Shown in pieces: positions 55,030-63,743 of a stretch of 64,000 bases of DNA. Made by a program: the position numbers and the translations under genes. The stretch lies in contig PDSF01000026.1 of the NCBI GenBank assembly GCA_002748355.1, forward strand, positions 124,001 to 188,000. Direction: 5' to 3'. Numbering within the stretch: the stretch's first letter is position 1; each line of letters starts with the position of its first letter. The stretch comes from Planctomycetota bacterium. Lineage in GTDB: Bacteria; Planctomycetota; UBA1135; GCA-002748355. The notes beneath the pieces were generated by a model, which was given only the letters and a program-made list of their open reading frames with translations, ran no database searches and was not told where the DNA came from.

Positions 55030-55242
55030 TCAGGCGGCGCCGGACTTGAGAACCTGCTGGCCAGTTGAGCCGCAGAAAGGGCAGTAGACCTGCTTGGTGC
55101 GCACGCTCTTGCCGCTGAGGCGGCTGGGGATTTCTCGAATCAGAAGTTGCTTGGCATGGCAGACGGGGCATTTAGAACTCAGGCTGAGTTCGGCGACTTC
55201 GTTTGGCTGGAGAGGGCGTCGGTGGTTCTGAACGAAATGCAT
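55030..55242 (-). CDS. Small zinc-ribbon protein
   Basis: 70 aa from ATG 55242 with GAAAGG upstream. Two CxxC knuckles, CPVC at about residue 25 and CPFC at about residue 54, separated by about 28 residues, suggest one structural zinc. It ends GSTGQQVLKSGAA. The frame stays open to 55593, but that extension has no domain character and crosses the region upstream of clpS. Function unknown; zinc ribbons of this size often bind nucleic acid or protein. Confidence 0.55.
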   Translation of the reverse strand: MHFVQNHRRPLQPNEVAELSLSSKCPVCHAKQLLIREIPSRLSGKSVRTKQVYCPFCGSTGQQVLKSGAA

Positions 55243-55528
55243 GAGAAACGGGCCTTTCTTGGCCCAGGTTGGTGGTGCTGCTGCGGTGTTGGGCTTAGCT
55301 GAGTCGTGGCAGCCCGTGCGCAAGCGAAACTGCACATAGCATCGGACAGTCCCTGTCGAAACTTGAGACAGATGCCGCAAGGACTTGGCGAAAACGCTGT
55401 GAACAGCAACGTGCTCGGGGTAGCTGTCGGGCATCGCTACAATCCCGCAGCTCGTTCGTCGTGCTGTTGCGCGCGCCTTGAGCGGGTCTTTGGCAAGTAT
55501 CGCCCGGCGAACTTCTTCTAAATCCCCG

Positions 55529-55822
55529 ATGCAGATGTCCGGCACGAGCACGAAGGAAGAGACCGAGCTTGCCACCCGGGCAAGCACGGCCAAGCCATGG
55601 AACGTCGTTGTGCACGACGATCCGATTTCGCTGATGAGCTATGTGACCCAGGTCTTCATGACGGTGTTCGGCTTCTCGCGCCCTAAGGCGGAGAAGCTGA
55701 TGCTCGAGGTGCATAACGAGGGACGTAGCGTGGTTTGGACCGGTGGGCGTGAGCAGGCAGAGATCTATTTGACCAAGCTGCTCGGCTACTACCTGAAGAC
55801 GACGCTCGAACAGAGTGAGTAG
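55529..55822 (+). CDS. clpS: ATP-dependent protease adaptor ClpS
   Basis: ClpS hands N-degron proteins to ClpA-ClpP. 97 aa from ATG 55529 (an ATG at 55535 is equally good). Family core: PWNVVVHDDPISLMSYVTQV, FGFSRPKAEKLMLEVHNEGR, SVVWTGGREQAEIYLTKLL. The N-end-binding D in HDDP and the H in VHNEG are kept. Its stop overlaps the start of the membrane-protein gene. A clpA gene is not in the window. Confidence 0.93.
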   Translation: MQMSGTSTKEETELATRASTAKPWNVVVHDDPISLMSYVTQVFMTVFGFSRPKAEKLMLEVHNEGRSVVWTGGREQAEIYLTKLLGYYLKTTLEQSE

Positions 55823-55824
55823 TG

Positions 55825-56664
55825 ATGGACAAAGAGGCAGACTTCGAGGAGGGCGACTCTTTCGCCTACAGCGGCCGGATCGATTCGCGCAGCTTCTTCG
55901 TTCTCCCCTTTTTCTTTGGCTTAGGTCTCTTGGCGGCCTTGCTCTACCAGGTCCTGTTGGACATCCACGATTGGGTCCTCCTCAACGTCTTCCTGCCGCC
56001 GGTGCTGGGGGCGGTCTTGGGCGTGATCGGGGTGGCTTTGCTGCGAACGGGGCAACTGCGCAACGCCCGGCTGGCTTTTGCGCTGCTGCTTGGGCTCGTG
56101 CTTGTCAGTCTGGGCTGGGCGCATTTGCTTGCCCTTGGGGTTTTGGATGGCGGTAGCGCCGCGGTCGCGGCTGGCTTCGAAGAGAAGCTGACGAAGGGTG
56201 ACCCCATCCCCGGAACAGATCGCTTTGTCCCCCCGGGGCTCTTGCTGGTGGCTTGGGCCTTCGAAGCCCTCGTGGTTCTGTGGCTCGGAACCGGCTTGGC
56301 CTGGGCCTGGTGGCGGCGGGCCGTGTTCTCCGAGGGTGAAAGGCGCTTCCTCCAAGCCGAGCCTCTCATTCGGCGTTACACCGACCATCCCAAAAGCATC
56401 CAGACCGCCTTCGAGAACGGCGGCCTTTCGGCGCTCCAGGAGATTGAATTGCTCACCCAGCCTGCGAGCGCCAAGCAGGGCGAGCTACGCCTACGGCTCT
56501 ACCGCAGCCCCGAAGGTCTTTGGCTGAATGCCGAGTGGCGTGGCCTCTTGCCGGGGCCGCGCGGGCGCAAAACCCTGCGAAACGTACTGCTGCTACGCCG
56601 AATCCGGGTCAGCGAGGAGTTCTTGGCTAGGTGGCTGGGCGAGGGCTATACGGCCGCTCGCTAG
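55825..56664 (+). CDS. Polytopic membrane protein of unknown function
   Basis: 279 aa from ATG 55825, 2 bp after the clpS stop (a GTG at 55822 overlaps it). Four hydrophobic segments: about 26-46 (FFVLPFFFGLGLLAALLYQV), 50-73, 83-105 (LAFALLLGLVLVSLGWAHLL) and 135-165. The last 110 residues are cytoplasmic-looking and basic, with a beta-rich part (GELRLRLYRSPEGLWLNAEW). I know no family. Tight coupling to clpS may mean nothing more than shared transcription. Confidence 0.75.
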   Translation: MDKEADFEEGDSFAYSGRIDSRSFFVLPFFFGLGLLAALLYQVLLDIHDWVLLNVFLPPVLGAVLGVIGVALLRTGQLRNARLAFALLLGLVLVSLGWAHLLALGVLDGGSAAVAAGFEEKLTKGDPIPGTDRFVPPGLLLVAWAFEALVVLWLGTGLAWAWWRRAVFSEGERRFLQAEPLIRRYTDHPKSIQTAFENGGLSALQEIELLTQPASAKQGELRLRLYRSPEGLWLNAEWRGLLPGPRGRKTLRNVLLLRRIRVSEEFLARWLGEGYTAAR

Positions 56665-57247
56665 CGAGGCTTTCTTCGGGTTCGCTTCGCCCCTGCCAAT
56701 GGCGAGCTCGGCGAATGCCCTCTGCCAGCGCTTGGTCGGGTTGGTACGGCTCAGGCGCGTCTAGCGGGCACCAAAGCGCTCGGCCGACTTCCTCCGAGGG
56801 ATGCAGCTCATCACTCTTCGCGCGCAGTAAAAACACCAGGTCGTGGTGGTCGTGTTCCGGCTCGCTGCGTCTTGCCGGGATTTTGTGGACGTCCACTTGG
56901 ATCAGCACCGGTTCAAAGGCGGGGTCTAGTTCGACGCCACACTCTTCGACGGCCTCGCGCCTGGCTGTGCAAAGGGGGCTGCTATCGCTGGCTTCGACGT
57001 GTCCGCCCGGTTGCAGCCAGCGATGTAGCTTCTTGTGCCAGATGAGCGCCAGGCACCTTTGGTCTGGCGAGAGCAGAATGGCGCTGCCGGTTAGGTGGCC
57101 GGGATGGAAACTGCTGCGCAGGAGAGGATCCTCTTTGCCTTCGAGCAAAGCTAGGGTTTTTTTGAGGCTGGACTTGGCGTGCGGGTTGTCTGCCGGCTCA
57201 AAGCCCTGGAGCTGTCGGCGCAACTCGGCGCTGTAGCTGGCGCGCAT
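56627..57247 (-). CDS. Nudix hydrolase
   Basis: 206 aa. The Nudix box reads GGHVEASDSSPLCTARREAV then EECGV: the REAVEECGV metal-binding helix is standard, but the first Glu of the box is replaced by Asp. Upstream RWLQPGGHVE and downstream HHDLVFLLRAK support the fold. It hydrolyses a nucleoside-diphosphate-linked substrate, unspecified. Its ATG overlaps the stop of the D-aminopeptidase gene (TGATG). Its 3' end overlaps the convergent membrane-protein gene by 38 bp. Confidence 0.9.
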   Translation of the reverse strand: MRASYSAELRRQLQGFEPADNPHAKSSLKKTLALLEGKEDPLLRSSFHPGHLTGSAILLSPDQRCLALIWHKKLHRWLQPGGHVEASDSSPLCTARREAVEECGVELDPAFEPVLIQVDVHKIPARRSEPEHDHHDLVFLLRAKSDELHPSEEVGRALWCPLDAPEPYQPDQALAEGIRRARHWQGRSEPEESLASERPYSPRPAT

Positions 57248-58047
57248 CAGGTCAAAAACCCCAGTGCCCGTAGGATCTCGTAGTAATCCTTGCTCTCGAA
57301 GCTGACTAGGTGCGGGCTCTCCAGCCGGGCGCCTGGATAAAAGCCGGAGCGATACGCTTCTTTCTGTTCCTTGTAGATCACTTCAAGGCGCCACTCGGAG
57401 GGCAGGCGAGCAGGGATGCGGGCCAGCTCGTCGGTGATGGCTTCGCGCGCGGTCTCGTGGATTTTCGCGACGACCGCCTCGGGATGTTCGTTGATGCTGG
57501 CGGCGCCGTAGCACTCTTTGGTGGCGACGGTGTGGATGCTCGAGCGAAAGCCCTTCACTTCGCGGCAGATCTCCGCGTCGCCGCTAACGAGGACGACGGG
57601 CACCCCAAGGCTCGCGGCAGCGAAGCAGTGGATGCGGAATTCCGATGCTGAGACGCCGTTCAGACGGATTTCGAAGATGCGGCTGCTCGAGAGGGTGTGC
57701 GCCAAAGGGTTGCCGCCAGCGCTGGCGCGGGCGTGATATCCCACAAAGATCGCGAGATCGAAGCTCTCGTCGAGTCCGGTGACCATGGACAAGGGGTCGC
57801 CACTCCAGGCGCGCACGAGTCGGCAGCTCTGAGGTAGCTCGGAGCCGAGCAGGTTGCGTCCGGTGCCGTGCGCATCCTTGACCAGGATCTCGCTGACCCC
57901 GGCTTCGAGGGCGCCAAGGCAGGCCGCCCCGGTTTCGGCATTCATCTGCCGCCGGGCCTCTTGCCACTCGCTGTGGCCTAGCCTTGCCTCATCCCAGTGA
58001 GTGACGCCGCAGCAGCCTTCGATGTCGGCGCTGATGAAGAGTTTCAT
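57247..58047 (-). CDS. M55-family D-aminopeptidase (DppA-like)
   Basis: 266 aa from ATG 58047; the frame opens further upstream to 58152 without matching residues. The N-terminal metal motif is MKLFISADIEGCCGVTHWDE (D and E ligands). Further family blocks: VKDAHGTGRNLL, LVRAWSGDPLSMVTGLDESF, FVGYHARASAGGNPLAHTLS and VVLVSGDAEICREV. DppA enzymes use two zinc ions to cut N-terminal D-amino acids such as D-Ala-D-Ala, so a role in cell-wall peptide recycling is likely. It is coupled to the Nudix gene. Confidence 0.9.
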   Translation of the reverse strand: MKLFISADIEGCCGVTHWDEARLGHSEWQEARRQMNAETGAACLGALEAGVSEILVKDAHGTGRNLLGSELPQSCRLVRAWSGDPLSMVTGLDESFDLAIFVGYHARASAGGNPLAHTLSSSRIFEIRLNGVSASEFRIHCFAAASLGVPVVLVSGDAEICREVKGFRSSIHTVATKECYGAASINEHPEAVVAKIHETAREAITDELARIPARLPSEWRLEVIYKEQKEAYRSGFYPGARLESPHLVSFESKDYYEILRALGFLT

Positions 58048-58364
58048 TCTTTGCTTGCTCCTCCGCAGTTCAGCGTAGCCAGGCTCCAATAGCTTCGGAA
58101 AGGTCCGGGAATCGCTCTTGTCTCGGGAATCCCAGCGCCGACATCGGTACATTGCTTCGCTGTTTTCGCGGGATGCCGCTTACCAGGCCGTCTAGGTCTG
58201 CGCACGGCGCCAAAGTACCGTCTGCGACTCCCCCTCGGCGCCATAAAGCACAGGCGAAGCAGTAGATTCGCCTGCGCTTTATGGAACCAATGGGACGCCG
58301 AATCCGGCACTCTGTCACTCGTGGACCTTTTTCAACAGCCTGCTTGGCTTGCTAAGGAAGTGCC
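58048..58364. other. 317-bp divergent spacer between dppA-like and CLC genes
   Basis: No gene is supported. It holds the promoters of both divergent genes and a striking 18-bp inverted repeat at 58241-58284. No promoter box could be named with confidence. Confidence 0.5.
58241..58284. repeat. 18-bp inverted repeat
   Basis: Arms CCATAAAGCACAGGCGAA (58241-58258) and 58267-58284 pair at 17 of 18 positions around an 8-nt loop. No T-tract follows on either side. It lies between divergent genes, about 80 bp before the CLC start, so a simple terminator is unlikely. A regulatory dyad or a small palindromic repeat element are the options. Confidence 0.75.
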
Positions 58365-60149
58365 GTGGTAAAGCTCAAGATCCACTCCCAGCACTACGAG
58401 CGCATGCTACGGCTCGTGTTTTTACCCGCCATTGTTGGTGTGATCGCGGGCTTGGGTGGTGTTTGCTTCGCCTATGCCCTTGAGGCGGTGCAGCACTATG
58501 CCTTGGCTGGGGTCGCTGGGTACATCGAGGAGGGCGCCGGTGGCGAGCATTCGCCCTTTGGGGTTCCTGATGCCAAAGAGCTGGTGCCCTGGCTCCTCCT
58601 CCTTTTGCCCACTGTCGGAGGCTTGTTATCGGGTTATCTGATCTTCCGATGGTGCCCCGAGTGCGCTGGGCACGGCACCGACAACGCGATCGATGCCTAC
58701 CACAACAAGGGAGGGCAGGTGCGCAAGCGCGTGCCTTACCTGAAGGCTCTGACTGCAGCGATCACGATCGGCACTGGCGGCTCAGCCGGGCGAGAGGGGC
58801 CGATTGCCCAGATAGGCTCAGGCCTAGGGTCAACCCTGGCCAAATGGCTCGGGCTGTCGCCGCAGTACCGGCGCGTGCTGCTGATCGCGGGCATGGGCGC
58901 GGGGGTTGGATCGATTTTCCACGCTCCGATGGCGGGGGCGCTCTTTGCCTCCGAGGTGCTGTACCGGGAAATGGAGCTCGAGGCGGAGGTGCTGGTGCCG
59001 GCGACTGTGGCCTCGATCGTCGGGTACTCGGTTTTCACGACGATTATGGGGTCCTCGTCGCTGTTCGTGACCTCAGCGGCGATCAGCTTTGACGCCGCCT
59101 ACGAGTTGATGCCTTATACCTTGCTGGCTCTCGTGCTCGCGGTCGGGGCCTTCGTCTATGCCCGGTTCTTCTACCTTGTCGAGGGGTTCTTCGAGCGGAT
59201 GCCTGGGCCGCCGCACCTTCGGCCTGCGGTCGGCGGCCTTCTGGTCGGAATCATGGGCTTTCTGGGCTGCCAAGAGGCGATGGCCGGTGGCTATGGAATC
59301 GTGCAGAAGGCTATCGATGGTGCTGCGACCTGGCATTTCCTGCTGCTCATGGCCGGGCTCAAGATATTGAGCACCTGTTTCACGATCGGCTCTGGTGGTT
59401 CGGGGGGACTATTTGGTCCCTCGATCGTGATTGGTGGGGCTCTTGGTGGTGCGGTTGGGCTTGGATTAGAGCAGGTTATCCCGGAGTTGATGCCGTCTTC
59501 TCCGGCGGCCTTTGCCATTGTCGGAATGGCGGGCTTCTTTGCTGCGGCGGCAAAGACCCCGTTCAGCACCGTCATTATGGTTTCGGAAATGACTGGCTCG
59601 TACGAGCTGCTCGTACCCACGCTCTGGGTCTGCGTCATCTCGTTTGTGCTTTTGCGGCACACGACGATCTATGCTCGGCAGCCAGGCAACCGCCTCGACT
59701 CACCCGCGCATTTGGGCGAAATGCTTTCGGGCACACTGGAGCGTATTCGAGTGCGTGAGGCGATGGGGAGCATTCGCCAGGAGCTGGTGACGCTGCCGCG
59801 ATCGATGCCGCTGAAGAAGATCATGAGCCTCTTTGCGGAGCATCCTCAGGAGGCCTTCCCGGTTGTGGGGAGAGATGGAGGCTTCCTCGGCGCCATTGAT
59901 AACCGGGCTCTGCGTGCTTGTGCCGGGCAGACCGAATACCTCGACTTTTTGGTGGCCGAGGATCTGGCGCAACAAGTGCCGTTTGTAACGCCTGAAGATG
60001 ATCTACTTCGGGCGACGCAGCTCATGGCCGAGTCTCAGACCGACGAGATTCTGATCGTCAGTGACGAAGACAGTCGGCAGATTGTGGGCTTCCTGCATCA
60101 GAGCCAGATTACGGCGAGCTATGCCCGTTACTCGAGCGTTTTGGGTTGA
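58365..60149 (+). CDS. CLC-family chloride channel/transporter with CBS domains
   Basis: 594 aa, GTG start with AAGGAAG upstream. CLC membrane domain about 15-440 with GTGGSAGREGPIAQIGSG (gating glutamate E144), GSGGSGGLFGPSIVIGGALG and GMAGFFAAAAKTPFSTVIMV. C-terminal cytoplasmic CBS pair about 455-590: MKKIMSLF-type (SMPLKKIMSLFAEHPQEAFP), VVGRDGGFLGAIDNRALRAC and ATQLMAESQTDEILIVSDED. Moves chloride or another anion such as fluoride. The CBS pair probably binds adenine nucleotides. Confidence 0.94.
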   Translation: MVKLKIHSQHYERMLRLVFLPAIVGVIAGLGGVCFAYALEAVQHYALAGVAGYIEEGAGGEHSPFGVPDAKELVPWLLLLLPTVGGLLSGYLIFRWCPECAGHGTDNAIDAYHNKGGQVRKRVPYLKALTAAITIGTGGSAGREGPIAQIGSGLGSTLAKWLGLSPQYRRVLLIAGMGAGVGSIFHAPMAGALFASEVLYREMELEAEVLVPATVASIVGYSVFTTIMGSSSLFVTSAAISFDAAYELMPYTLLALVLAVGAFVYARFFYLVEGFFERMPGPPHLRPAVGGLLVGIMGFLGCQEAMAGGYGIVQKAIDGAATWHFLLLMAGLKILSTCFTIGSGGSGGLFGPSIVIGGALGGAVGLGLEQVIPELMPSSPAAFAIVGMAGFFAAAAKTPFSTVIMVSEMTGSYELLVPTLWVCVISFVLLRHTTIYARQPGNRLDSPAHLGEMLSGTLERIRVREAMGSIRQELVTLPRSMPLKKIMSLFAEHPQEAFPVVGRDGGFLGAIDNRALRACAGQTEYLDFLVAEDLAQQVPFVTPEDDLLRATQLMAESQTDEILIVSDEDSRQIVGFLHQSQITASYARYSSVLG

Positions 60150-60204
60150 GCTTGGCGTACCTTCGCTTGGTGTTGCTGGTTTTCAGCGGCGCGCCGGCCA
60201 TCTG

Positions 60205-61242
60205 CTAGCCGCCGCGCTTGTGCATTTCGAGGTGGGGGTTCTTCCTTAACTCGCTGCTGTCTGCTAGGCGTCCCCGCTCTGCCAACTCTAGGCGCTCTTC
60301 TGCGCCGTGATCGGCTCGCATACCCCATACCTGGCGGAGGAAGCTCTTGATCTCCCGATCGGATGCACCGCCGCGTAAGAATCGCTTCAGGTCAAAGCCC
60401 TGTCGCGCATAGAGGCAGAGATACCACATCCCATCTACGGTTACGCGGCTTCGGTGGCACTGCTTGCAGAAGGGTTCTGTTGTCGACGAAATCACGCCGA
60501 AGATCTGGCCGCTTGGTAATCGGTAGCGATCTGCTGGCGCCGCTGTACCCAGCTCGGCGGGCTCGCAGCTACCGTAGTGTTTGCTGATGCGTTGAAGGAG
60601 TTGTGCGCGGCTCAAGACCCGTTCGGGATGCCAGCCGGTTGCTCCGCCGACGTCCATGTATTCGATGAAGCGCAGCTCGTGGTCTTCTTCGCCGGCCCAG
60701 TCGAGGAGATCGAAGCACTCGTCGTCATTGATTCCGCGCATGAGCACGGTGTTGATTTTGTTGCGGGTAAAGCCCACCGCCTTCGCTACTCGCAGCCCCT
60801 CGAGCACCGCGGCCAGGTCATCCCGCCGGGTGAGCTTCCGGAAGCGCTCCCGGCGTAAGCTGTCGAGGCTGACGGTCAGACGATTCAGCCCGGCGTCACG
60901 CAGCGACTGCGCATGGTTGGCGAGGAGGGTGGCATTGGTGGTCATGGCGATGTCCTGAATCCCGGGGATGTCCCGGAGCAGGCGCACGAGGGTCGCCAGA
61001 TTACGGCGCAGCAGGGGCTCGCCACCGGTAAGGCGCAGCTGGCGCACGCCGAGCTCGGCGAAGACGTAGCTCACACGGCGCAGCTCTTCGAAGTCGAGGA
61101 GGTCCTTGCGCGGGAGCCAATCGTAGCTCTCCTCCGGCATGCAGTAGTCGCAGCGAAAGTTGCAACGGTCGGTGACCGAGAGGCGCAAGCTGCCCAGTGG
61201 GCGCTGGCGTTGATCGAGAACTTGCTCCGACAGCTCAGGCAT
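60205..61242 (-). CDS. moaA: GTP 3',8-cyclase MoaA (molybdenum cofactor biosynthesis)
   Basis: MoaA is a radical-SAM enzyme that starts molybdopterin synthesis from GTP. 345 aa. First Fe-S cluster CNFRCDYC (C27, C31, C34); second cluster in EPFCKQCHRSRVTVDGMWYL plus a further Cys in YLCLYARQ. LRLTGGEPLLRRNL and the C-terminal Gly-Gly, needed for activity, are present. It overlaps the rhodanese gene by 8 bp. Other moa genes are not in the window. Confidence 0.95.
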   Translation of the reverse strand: MPELSEQVLDQRQRPLGSLRLSVTDRCNFRCDYCMPEESYDWLPRKDLLDFEELRRVSYVFAELGVRQLRLTGGEPLLRRNLATLVRLLRDIPGIQDIAMTTNATLLANHAQSLRDAGLNRLTVSLDSLRRERFRKLTRRDDLAAVLEGLRVAKAVGFTRNKINTVLMRGINDDECFDLLDWAGEEDHELRFIEYMDVGGATGWHPERVLSRAQLLQRISKHYGSCEPAELGTAAPADRYRLPSGQIFGVISSTTEPFCKQCHRSRVTVDGMWYLCLYARQGFDLKRFLRGGASDREIKSFLRQVWGMRADHGAEERLELAERGRLADSSELRKNPHLEMHKRGG

Positions 61243-61696
61243 CTGCGTCGTTGGCGAAGGAGTCGCCGCCCTGGAGCGACTCGTAGTCGTGTCCGGGCTC
61301 GGGTTGGGCGATCACCGGTAGCCCTGCCGAAATCCAGCCCGGGACGAGGGTTTGGCCGTCAAAAGTGCTGCGGCCGAAGTAGCCACCGTCGCAGTTGGCG
61401 ATCTTGGTGAAGCCGGCCTGGAGCAGGGCCTGACAGGCCGCGATCGAGCGTTGCCCATGGGCGCAGCTCACGACGAGGGCTGTGTCGAGGCTCCAGTGCT
61501 TGCGGACGACGTTCGCGAAGTGTTCGTTGAGCTGCCGTCCCATAAGGGGGTGAAAGAGCAGCCAGGGCACGTTGTAGGTGCCCGGTGCGTGTCCCTCGTC
61601 GTATTCCTGGGCTGTGCGCACATCGAGGTGGATAGCACCCTGGTCAGATTGGCGTTGCCAGGCCTCCTGGGGCGTGAGGTTTTCGTAGGAGTTCAT
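61235..61696 (-). CDS. Rhodanese-domain sulfurtransferase
   Basis: 153 aa from ATG 61696; upstream codons to 61777 look like a Pro/Ser-rich leader but carry no signal. Single rhodanese domain: AIHLDVRTAQEYDEGHAPGT, YNVPWLLF, active-site Cys in VVSCAHGQRSIAACQALLQA, and ANCDGGYFG. It transfers sulfur from a persulfide. Overlap with moaA suggests sulfur supply in molybdenum-cofactor metabolism, which is inference. The C-terminal tail after about residue 125 is acidic. Confidence 0.9.
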   Translation of the reverse strand: MNSYENLTPQEAWQRQSDQGAIHLDVRTAQEYDEGHAPGTYNVPWLLFHPLMGRQLNEHFANVVRKHWSLDTALVVSCAHGQRSIAACQALLQAGFTKIANCDGGYFGRSTFDGQTLVPGWISAGLPVIAQPEPGHDYESLQGGDSFANDADA

Positions 61697-61974
61697 GCAG
61701 GCTGGTCCCTTGGAGGGGGCGCTTGGTGTTGGTGGCAGAGCTTGGGACTTGGAAGGGTCCGATGTTTTTGTCGCCATAGCGGTGGCGATCGACCAAAGCT
61801 TCTATGCCCTTCCTCGAGCGGGGGCGATGCCCGCTGCCCTCGGGCGAGGAGCCGCGTCTCGGGTCGGGCTCCCAGCTGTTGCGGCCGGTGGCGCCTTGAC
61901 GAAGGCGCTGCCTAGGTTGTGGGGTTTGTTTGCGCTTCGTTCAAGCGTGCACTGCCGAGCTTTCGCCGCCGGGT

Positions 61975-63306
61975 CTAGCGTCGCCGCGGTCCCTTCCGCA
62001 GGTAACGTCGCATGCCCGGCCTGTCCTCGGGGTCGAGGTATTCGATGACGAGACTCGTGGCCTTCGCCTTTGCCTTGGACTGCAACACCGCCAATAGCTG
62101 CTCACAACTGCGGACAGGCGTGCCGTCGACGGTATGGATCAGCATCCCGGTCTCAAGCCCGAGGCGCTGTAGTAGCTCCGGCATCACGTTGAGTTTGACG
62201 CCCTGGACCGTGCGCTTATGTCCCATGGACTGGACTTCCCCGCGCGCCGTGTAGCCGAAGCGGCCGGTCGCGAGCATCTTGTTGATGAGCTTCGCCATCG
62301 CATCGAGTTCTGGGCCGTCGTAGAGCAGGGCCAGCGCTCCTTGGATTTCGACCGGAGGGAAGAGGCGCTCCATCAGCGCGTCCAGGTGGGCGTTTACCGC
62401 GGCTTTGTCCTCTGGACACGGATGCTTGGGGTCGAGGGCGGTGACGAAGTTCCGTGCTGCTCTGCGGACGGCCTCGTTCTTGGCGATGAGATTGGCGCGA
62501 ATCCAGTGCTCGCCGCGGAGCAAGGTCTTGGCTGCCGCCGCAGGCCGGGTTTGCGCGAGAATCTCGAGCATCTGTAGGGCGAGCACTCGGTCTTGAGACT
62601 CTGGCGCCCGCATCAAGTTGAGCCAGGTGTCGCCCCAATAGAGCACGGTTTTCTTCAGGGTCTGCGGCGCCTGATGCACGTAGACCAGCTCGTGGCGGAA
62701 GTTGCCCTCCCGGACGCGGGCGCGGTTTTCCGGAGTCGGCGGGTAGACGTTCTCGGCATCTTCCTGGGTGAAGCGGCTCTGGAGTTGGGCTTTGACCCAT
62801 GGCAGCGCCCAGGCAAGGAACTGGCGGCGCAGCACCGGGCGGGGCTCGTAGGCGCCATAGGCCACGCCCCAGAGCGCGATCTGGGTTTCCGGGGCGAAGA
62901 AGAGGGCGAAGGCTGCTAGGCGTCGTTCGTTGACGTTACGTGAGTCTTTGAGGATCCAGGTGAGCCAACCCGCCTCTTTGGCGAGCTTGCTGACGAGCTT
63001 TTCCCGGAGCTTGGTGAAACGCTCGTGCGAGACGTTGGGACGGCCCTTTTCGTCGACGCCGCGCTCCTGCGTACCCATGTAGTAGGTGTAGAGCTCGCTG
63101 ATGGCTTTGCGCAGCTTGCTGTCCATTCGACGGTCGAGCTGGAGTGACCAATAGCGGAACTCGCCCTCGAAAGGATAGAGCGGCAGCGCGTTCAGCTTGT
63201 CTTGCTCTGCCGTTGCGGGGCGGACCGGACGTGGACCCGGGCTCTGGGCGGAGACCGTGACGAGCTCGCCGAGCAGAAGGGCGAGGAGCAGAGTCTTGTG
63301 GATCAT
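61975..63306 (-). CDS. Exported PDZ-domain protein
   Basis: 443 aa with signal peptide (MIHKTLLLALLLGELVTVSA). Residues about 50-360 are helical, HEAT-like (NERRLAAFALFFAPE; LALQMLEILAQTRPAAAAKT), including a possible LL-rich repeat around VLRRQFLAWALPWVK. The C-terminal 75 residues are a PDZ domain (LGLETGMLIHTVDGTPVRSC, then EQLLAVLQ). No protease triad is visible, so it is likely a scaffold or regulator in the periplasm. Confidence 0.75.
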   Translation of the reverse strand: MIHKTLLLALLLGELVTVSAQSPGPRPVRPATAEQDKLNALPLYPFEGEFRYWSLQLDRRMDSKLRKAISELYTYYMGTQERGVDEKGRPNVSHERFTKLREKLVSKLAKEAGWLTWILKDSRNVNERRLAAFALFFAPETQIALWGVAYGAYEPRPVLRRQFLAWALPWVKAQLQSRFTQEDAENVYPPTPENRARVREGNFRHELVYVHQAPQTLKKTVLYWGDTWLNLMRAPESQDRVLALQMLEILAQTRPAAAAKTLLRGEHWIRANLIAKNEAVRRAARNFVTALDPKHPCPEDKAAVNAHLDALMERLFPPVEIQGALALLYDGPELDAMAKLINKMLATGRFGYTARGEVQSMGHKRTVQGVKLNVMPELLQRLGLETGMLIHTVDGTPVRSCEQLLAVLQSKAKAKATSLVIEYLDPEDRPGMRRYLRKGPRRR

Positions 63307-63743
63307 GGGGCAGTTCGAAACAGTCGTGCAGGGGGGCTAGGCAGCTTGGAGGATTCTGGAGGGGCAGTATCCACGACCGCCTTCGACGGTAACTCCCGAG
63401 CCAGCCTTTGACAAAGTCTCGCCAGTGGGCGGGGGTTTCCTGCCGCCCAGCTCTGGCGTTTCGGGTTCGTTTGTGTCCGCTGGCAATGTCGTGTCATTTG
63501 CGGCAAAGCCGGCCCACACCCGGTCTAGTTCGGAGATAAACGAGTGTGGGAAGGAGGAGCTTTTCTTCCTCTTGCTGCGGCATTTTTTCTGCCGCGATTT
63601 TGCTGTCCCAGGAGGGAAGCTAGGCTTGCCCTCGAACTCACATTTTTATTCCCAGCTACGCCACTGCTTGGCAGGGCTTCCCCGCCCTGAGGGCGGCGTC
63701 CACCCTGGCCGCGGGCTTCCCGAGACAGGTAAAGGAGATTTGC
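63307..63743. other. 437-bp region upstream of the M20 gene
   Basis: No convincing gene: frames here are short and lack domain character. It holds a hairpin TGCGGCA/TGCCGCG around 63576-63596 with a T6 loop, a pyrimidine-rich run near 63560-63590, and the AAAGGAG site at 63731-63737 of the next gene. Probably promoter and leader sequence. Confidence 0.45.

Noticed and set aside
55243..55593. N-terminal extension of the zinc-ribbon frame (118 more residues)
   Set aside because: The added part has no domain character and covers the region upstream of clpS; the short start has a ribosome site.
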